The notes under the pieces are model-generated. The model saw only the letters and a list, made by a program, of their open reading frames with translations. It was not told where the DNA came from and made no database searches. 6,095 nucleotides of DNA. Origin: Alphaproteobacteria bacterium. GTDB taxonomy: Bacteria; Pseudomonadota; Alphaproteobacteria; Sphingomonadales; Emcibacteraceae. A program made the position numbers and the translations under genes. Of this stretch, positions 3,839 through 6,095 are shown piece after piece. The stretch covers positions 31,970 through 38,064 of the forward strand of contig NVTJ01000009.1 in the NCBI GenBank assembly GCA_002401545.1, written 5' to 3'. Each line of letters opens with the position of its first letter. The first letter of the stretch is position 1.

Positions 3839-4370
3839 AGATTATAAAGACCCCGGCGGTTGGCCGGATGCGCAGACGTTCAAAACCCTTCCCGGGCGTG
3901 GTGCCGCGTTGGATGATGATGCCCCGATCCGGGCCAGTGTCACCCGGCGCAAAGGGGCGGTGGATTGTTCGGTTATCCTGTCTCTGCATCCTGATCTGGC
4001 GCGTTATAGCGGCCTGATCGAGGGGATAAAATACACCGTCGAACAGGCGGCGACGCAAGCGAATATGTTTTTAAAAATCCGCGCCGATAAAAAGGGCGAA
4101 CGGGCCGTGCTGGTCTCAAAATTTAGTAAAGGTGCGGATCCACGGGTTATGCTGCGAATTGGCAAGGTGCCGGGATTGGCCGCTGAGGCGCGCAAAATCA
4201 TCCCGCGCTTTTCAATCGAGGATGACAAATATTTACTGGTATCGCTGGACCGGATGCCCTCGGCCCGGGTGCGCGCGGTTACCCCACCGCCACTGTCCCG
4301 GCCGGCGGGCGCGTATAATCCGGCCAGCACCATCGCCAGCGAAATGAAAACCATGCGCGGTGCATCATGA
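3831..4370 (+). CDS. Hypothetical phage protein, 179 residues
   Basis: Not recognised. The best SD in the window precedes it, so it may be the most highly translated protein of the operon. The N-terminus (1-40) is polar and rich in Asp, Gly and Pro, probably flexible. The central part alternates strands and helices: VDCSVILSLHPDLA, then IKYTVEQAATQANMFLKIRA, then a basic stretch and PRVMLRIGKVPGLA at about 105-118. The C-terminal 45 residues (after LLVSLDRM) are Pro- and Ala-rich and likely disordered. No membrane segment, signal peptide or cysteine cluster. It overlaps the upstream regulator by 8 bp and the downstream gene by ATGA (4367-4370). A soluble accessory protein is the safe description; no function is claimed. 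Confidence 0.78.
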   Translation: MNEDYKDPGGWPDAQTFKTLPGRGAALDDDAPIRASVTRRKGAVDCSVILSLHPDLARYSGLIEGIKYTVEQAATQANMFLKIRADKKGERAVLVSKFSKGADPRVMLRIGKVPGLAAEARKIIPRFSIEDDKYLLVSLDRMPSARVRAVTPPPLSRPAGAYNPASTIASEMKTMRGAS

Positions 4371-4666
4371 ACCCGGCGCGTGAAGATTGCCGCCGTGCGC
4401 GGGCGATCAGCGAGGCGCGCCATTGCGACCATGATTCTCGATGTCCTACCGCTTCGCTGCTTGAGGATGGTGATGATTTCATCGGTGCGGTGGGTAAAGA
4501 TGTCTGGCTGCGCCTCATGCCCCACGATCAAAAGCTGAGCCTCGCCCTCGATGAGCGGGATCGCACCGGCAAGCGGGTGGTGGATACGCCACTGCATGCC
4601 GCCATTTTTGCCTGCGTTTTGCTGGGCGCGGTCTCTGGTGTTGTCCTGATGGCGGGGTGGGTGTGA
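4367..4666 (+). CDS. Small single-pass membrane protein, unknown function
   Basis: 99 residues. The N-terminal 70 residues are polar and charged, with three cysteines or Cys-His positions (C8; C20; C26) and a VWLRLMPHDQKLSLALDERD stretch. Residues about 76-97 (HAAIFACVLLGAVSGVVLMAG) form one clear transmembrane helix, so it is a tail-anchored or C-in type protein. The start overlaps the preceding stop (ATGA). The stop overlaps the next start (TGATG, 4664-4668). No catalytic motif. Its position before another small membrane protein invites comparison with exclusion or lysis accessory proteins, but nothing visible supports a specific role. Confidence 0.6.
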   Translation: MNPAREDCRRARAISEARHCDHDSRCPTASLLEDGDDFIGAVGKDVWLRLMPHDQKLSLALDERDRTGKRVVDTPLHAAIFACVLLGAVSGVVLMAGWV

Positions 4667-4989
4667 TGGATTACAGAGCATTCAAACAGTTGATATCATC
4701 GACAAATTCAGCATCAGCTTTGGTAATGTCCATCGCGGGCGCTTTATCAAGTTTAAAAGTTCAAAAAAAGCATACGAGACAAGGGCCGGGCAGAAGGTCG
4801 TTTCTGGGTTCCGGTCATGCGGCACGTGCAAAATATAACAGCCTTGCCGATGCGCAGCGGGCGGTAAACCGAATGTCGCGCCTGAAACGCTCAGCCTTGG
4901 CCGGGCGAAGTGTGGTGCCTGCCCGCCATATTCTCGAAAATGATCAGGATGCACGTCGTCAATTCGGACATGAATTGGAGGGCGTGTGA
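4666..4989 (+). CDS. Small basic hypothetical protein
   Basis: 107 residues from ATG 4666, which overlaps the previous stop as TGATG. A GTG at 4657 would add three residues. Not recognised. Residues 1-35 contain a mildly hydrophobic Ser/Ala-rich stretch (SASALVMSIAGALSSL). The rest is strongly basic, with many Arg and Lys (QKKHTRQGPGRRSF and NRMSRLKRSAL), suggesting nucleic-acid contact, then an acidic tail. Third-position GC is low in the first 55 codons and normal later, so the N-terminal part is less certain: another frame is open and looks protein-like over 4650-4838. The stop at 4987-4989 overlaps the next start, which supports the C-terminal frame. Confidence 0.5.
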   Translation: MDYRAFKQLISSTNSASALVMSIAGALSSLKVQKKHTRQGPGRRSFLGSGHAARAKYNSLADAQRAVNRMSRLKRSALAGRSVVPARHILENDQDARRQFGHELEGV

Positions 4990-5165
4990 TGCGCGCGATA
5001 TCCGCCTTTGGGTGGTTTGTTTTCTTTGCTTTTGCTGTTTTTGTGGCGGCTTTTTTTGCCGGGTGGGCGCTGGTCATCGGGGATGATATCTGCCTGATAC
5101 TGGCCATGGCGGTCATGCTGGGCTTGATCATTGGTGGCTTGCGCACCGTGAAATGGTGGTGGTGA
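4989..5165 (+). CDS. Two-helix small membrane protein, 58 residues
   Basis: Starts at ATG 4989 within TGATG, with GGAGG at 4977-4981 seven bases upstream, and ends at TGA 5163-5165. Residues about 6-30 (AFGWFVFFAFAVFVAAFFAG) and 34-50 (ICLILAMAVMLGLIIGG) are two transmembrane helices joined by a short IGDD turn. The tail is basic and aromatic (RTVKWWW). The small size, hairpin topology and position fit the general look of holin-like or superinfection-exclusion proteins, but no family is recognised and cassette partners such as an endolysin are not visible here. The SD and couplings on both sides make it a convincing gene despite its size. Confidence 0.72.
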   Translation: MRAISAFGWFVFFAFAVFVAAFFAGWALVIGDDICLILAMAVMLGLIIGGLRTVKWWW

Positions 5166-5166
5166 G

Positions 5167-5403
5167 ATGAGCGAGCCATTGCAGGCCCGGGATTTTGGCG
5201 GCGACTATGAAAGCCAGTGGCACCACGACAATGCGGTGGCGATTGACCGCGCCATTCGCCGTGACCGGCTGTGCCAGCGCCTGGCGCTGGCCATGCATGG
5301 CCGGGTGCGCGGCGATAATCCGGCACTGACCGTGCTGGTCGATCAGTATCCAGAGGCCACGGCCCTGATCCTGCATCAGTTTGAAAAGGGGCAGGGCGCA
5401 TGA
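5167..5403 (+). CDS. Small hypothetical protein with duplicated C-terminal module (copy 1)
   Basis: 78 residues, not recognised. It begins one base after the membrane protein stop. Residues 1-42 (MSEPLQARDFGGDYESQWHH and a helical AIDRAIRRDRLCQRLALA part) are unique in the window. Residues 43-78, from MHGRVRGDNPALTVLV to FEKGQGA, recur with only two substitutions in the gene at 5657-5941, whose N-terminus is different. The shared part is helical and acidic/hydrophobic (VDQYPEATALILHQFEK). It overlaps the Cys-rich gene by ATGA (5400-5403), an arrangement repeated in copy 2, so the two proteins are probably made in a fixed ratio. Confidence 0.7.
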   Translation: MSEPLQARDFGGDYESQWHHDNAVAIDRAIRRDRLCQRLALAMHGRVRGDNPALTVLVDQYPEATALILHQFEKGQGA

Positions 5404-5557
5404 GCGGGCCCGATCTGATGTGTGCCAATCATGGCTGTCCATCGGCGGCGGCGTGCGCGCGATTTACCACCCAGCCGCATCTGGGCCATGTTTTCCCGTT
5501 TGCCAAGGGATCCGAGACATTCAGCCGCGTGGATTTTGTGCCAGACCGGCGGGGCAA
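5293..5557 (+). repeat. Direct repeat, copy 1 (at least 265 bp)
   Basis: Matches 5831-6095 at a constant offset of 538 bp without gaps. By eye there are about 14 mismatches, roughly 95% identity, with a cluster of changes around 5463-5473. It starts sharply at ATGCATGG, inside one gene, and runs into the next. The real 3' limit is unknown because copy 2 leaves the window. Confidence 0.9.
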
Positions 5558-5660
5558 GTGCCCGCAATTTGCAAAGCGCAAACATCCCAGCGTAACCGCC
5601 AAATCCCCTCACCCCAACCCTCTCCCCAGAGGAGAGGGAGAGCAGGGGAGGTTGATATGA
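5400..5660 (+). CDS. Cys-rich hypothetical protein, copy 1, with repeat-encoded C-terminus
   Basis: 86 residues. The N-terminal part has C8, C13 and C19 (MCANHGCPS...CARF) and a later C54 in KCPQF, a likely zinc or other metal-binding set, with HVFPFAKGSETFSRVDFVPD between. No named family is recognised. The last 20 or so residues (SPHPNPLPRGEGE and onward) are the translation of a dispersed hairpin repeat at 5604-5651, a peptide typical of repeat-derived ORF ends. The original C-terminus was therefore probably replaced or extended by repeat insertion after about residue 68. Even so, the stop still overlaps the next start as ATGA (5657-5660). It starts by ATGA overlap with the preceding gene. 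Confidence 0.72.
   Translation: MSGPDLMCANHGCPSAAACARFTTQPHLGHVFPFAKGSETFSRVDFVPDRRGKCPQFAKRKHPSVTAKSPHPNPLPRGEGEQGRLI
5604..5651. repeat. Dispersed hairpin repeat, CCCTCACCCCAACCCTCTCC type
   Basis: CCCTCTCC (5618-5625) and GGAGAGGG (5631-5638) form a perfect 8-bp stem with a CCAGA loop. Outer arms CCCCT (5605-5609) and AGGGG (5644-5648) extend it. This sequence style is a familiar multi-copy intergenic element in proteobacteria. Here it is inside a reading frame, and its right edge supplies the GGGGAGG (5645-5651) SD of the next gene. Confidence 0.78.
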
Positions 5661-5941
5661 GCGCCGCGCGGGATATAGAAAGCCCACGGGCGCTGGCGCT
5701 GGCGCTGTGGCGGCAGATCGAGGCCGAACAGCCGGACCCGGCCAATCAATTAACGGTGCTGTGCCAGATGTGGGCGGCGTATCAGGACGGCCAGTCGGCG
5801 TCCCGGTCGGCGGCGCAGCGGCGGCTGGTGATGCATGGCCGGGCGCGCGGCAATAATCCGGCGCTGACCGTGCTGGTCGATCAGTATCCAGAGGCCACGG
5901 CCCTGATCCTGCATCAGTTTGAAAAGGGGCAGGGCGCATGA
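5657..5941 (+). CDS. Small hypothetical protein with duplicated C-terminal module (copy 2)
   Basis: 94 residues from ATG 5657 (ATGA overlap with the previous stop; GGGGAGG five bases upstream, derived from the repeat). The same frame is open to 5381 but upstream it runs through the Cys-rich gene, so 5657 is preferred. Residues 1-58 (IESPRALALALWRQIEAEQP, then ANQLTVLCQMWAAYQDGQSA) are helical and have no counterpart in the 78-residue copy-1 protein. Residues 59-94, from MHGRARGNNPALTVLV to the end, match it at 34 of 36 positions. This suggests modular N-terminal exchange on a common C-terminal module. Function unknown. The stop overlaps the next start by ATGA (5938-5941). Confidence 0.68.
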   Translation: MSAARDIESPRALALALWRQIEAEQPDPANQLTVLCQMWAAYQDGQSASRSAAQRRLVMHGRARGNNPALTVLVDQYPEATALILHQFEKGQGA

Positions 5942-6095
5942 GGCGGCCCGATCTGATGTGTGCCAATCATGGCTGTCCATCGGCGGCGGTGTGCGCGCGC
6001 TTCACCGATGATCCGCATCTGGGTCATGTTTTCCCGTTTGCCAAGGGATCCGAGACATTCAGCCGCGTGGATTTTGTGCCAGACCGGCGGGGCAA
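5831..6095 (+). repeat. Direct repeat, copy 2 (cut by window end)
   Basis: Second copy of the repeat at 5293-5557, still matching at the last base of the window, so the duplicated segment is longer than 265 bp. Confidence 0.9.
5938..6095 (+). CDS. Cys-rich hypothetical protein, copy 2 (3' end outside window)
   Basis: The first 52 codons are visible. It matches copy 1 except at residues 2, 3, 18, 24 and 25 (SG to RR, A to V, TQ to DD). C8, C13 and C19 are conserved; the fourth cysteine of copy 1 (C54) would lie just past the window edge. It starts by ATGA overlap with the 94-residue gene, as in copy 1. Because its C-terminus is probably free of the hairpin repeat, it is the better guide to the native protein. 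Partial at the 3' end. Confidence 0.72.
   Translation, partial: MRRPDLMCANHGCPSAAVCARFTDDPHLGHVFPFAKGSETFSRVDFVPDRRG

Noticed and set aside
4004..4681. Minus-strand 225-residue open frame
   Set aside because: It is antisense to two coupled plus-strand genes with good starts, and has low-complexity Arg/Ala/Ser composition and no SD-supported start.
4682..5428. Minus-strand 248-residue open frame
   Set aside because: Opposite the SD-supported membrane protein gene and the operon. Its His/Pro/Arg-rich composition is typical of a shadow frame, and its N-terminus repeats only because the DNA there is duplicated.
5376..5966. Minus-strand 196-residue open frame
   Set aside because: Antisense of the duplicated gene pair. 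The shared start sequence with the previous shadow frame comes from the direct repeat, not from a protein family.

Overview
The window looks like the immunity and early region of a prophage, or prophage-derived element, in a moderately GC-rich alphaproteobacterium. The phage call rests on a divergent CI-like (S24 peptidase) and Cro-like repressor pair with paired operators, a regulator resembling the phage CII/CP76 family, and a run of tiny, tightly overlapping genes of unknown function. The alphaproteobacterial call is an inference from protein style, codon use and intergenic repeats. Several short hairpin repeats resemble dispersed chromosomal repeats, which suggests long residence in a chromosome rather than a free phage. 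No integrase, capsid or terminase gene is present.

Layout. Positions 12-1348 (+) hold two translationally coupled nuclease genes: a membrane-anchored DEDDh 3'-5' exonuclease fused to a C-terminal WYL-like domain, and a small SNase/thermonuclease-fold protein with a hydrophobic leader. They meet the CI-like repressor gene (1981-1349, -) stop to stop. The 93-bp switch region (1982-2074) has two matching operators (CGGA-N6-TCCG), a rightward promoter and a probably leaderless cro-like gene (2075-2284), followed by a coupled 64-residue ORF (2281-2475). A minus-strand gene (2641-2381) overlaps that ORF tail to tail.

Positions 2642-3346 are mostly non-coding. They hold a terminator-like hairpin, an initiator-type tRNA-Met(CAT) with a damaged anticodon stem (2866-2943), two consecutive intrinsic terminator candidates, four dispersed hairpin repeats and one doubtful minus-strand ORF.

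From 3347 to the window end runs one compact (+) operon in which almost every start overlaps the previous stop. It encodes a CII/CP76-like regulator, an unknown 179-residue protein, two small membrane proteins flanking a basic protein, and two copies of a gene pair. That pair consists of a small protein with a shared C-terminal module followed by a Cys-rich protein. The two copies are about 95% identical over at least 265 bp, but the first genes of the pairs have unrelated N-termini. A hairpin repeat lies in the 3' end of the first Cys-rich gene.

How the parts may work together (inference): CI and Cro compete for the two operators to set lysogeny or early expression. The CII/CP76-like protein is probably the next regulator. 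The exonuclease and SNase pair sits outside the switch as a separate cassette and could be accessory ('moron') DNA.
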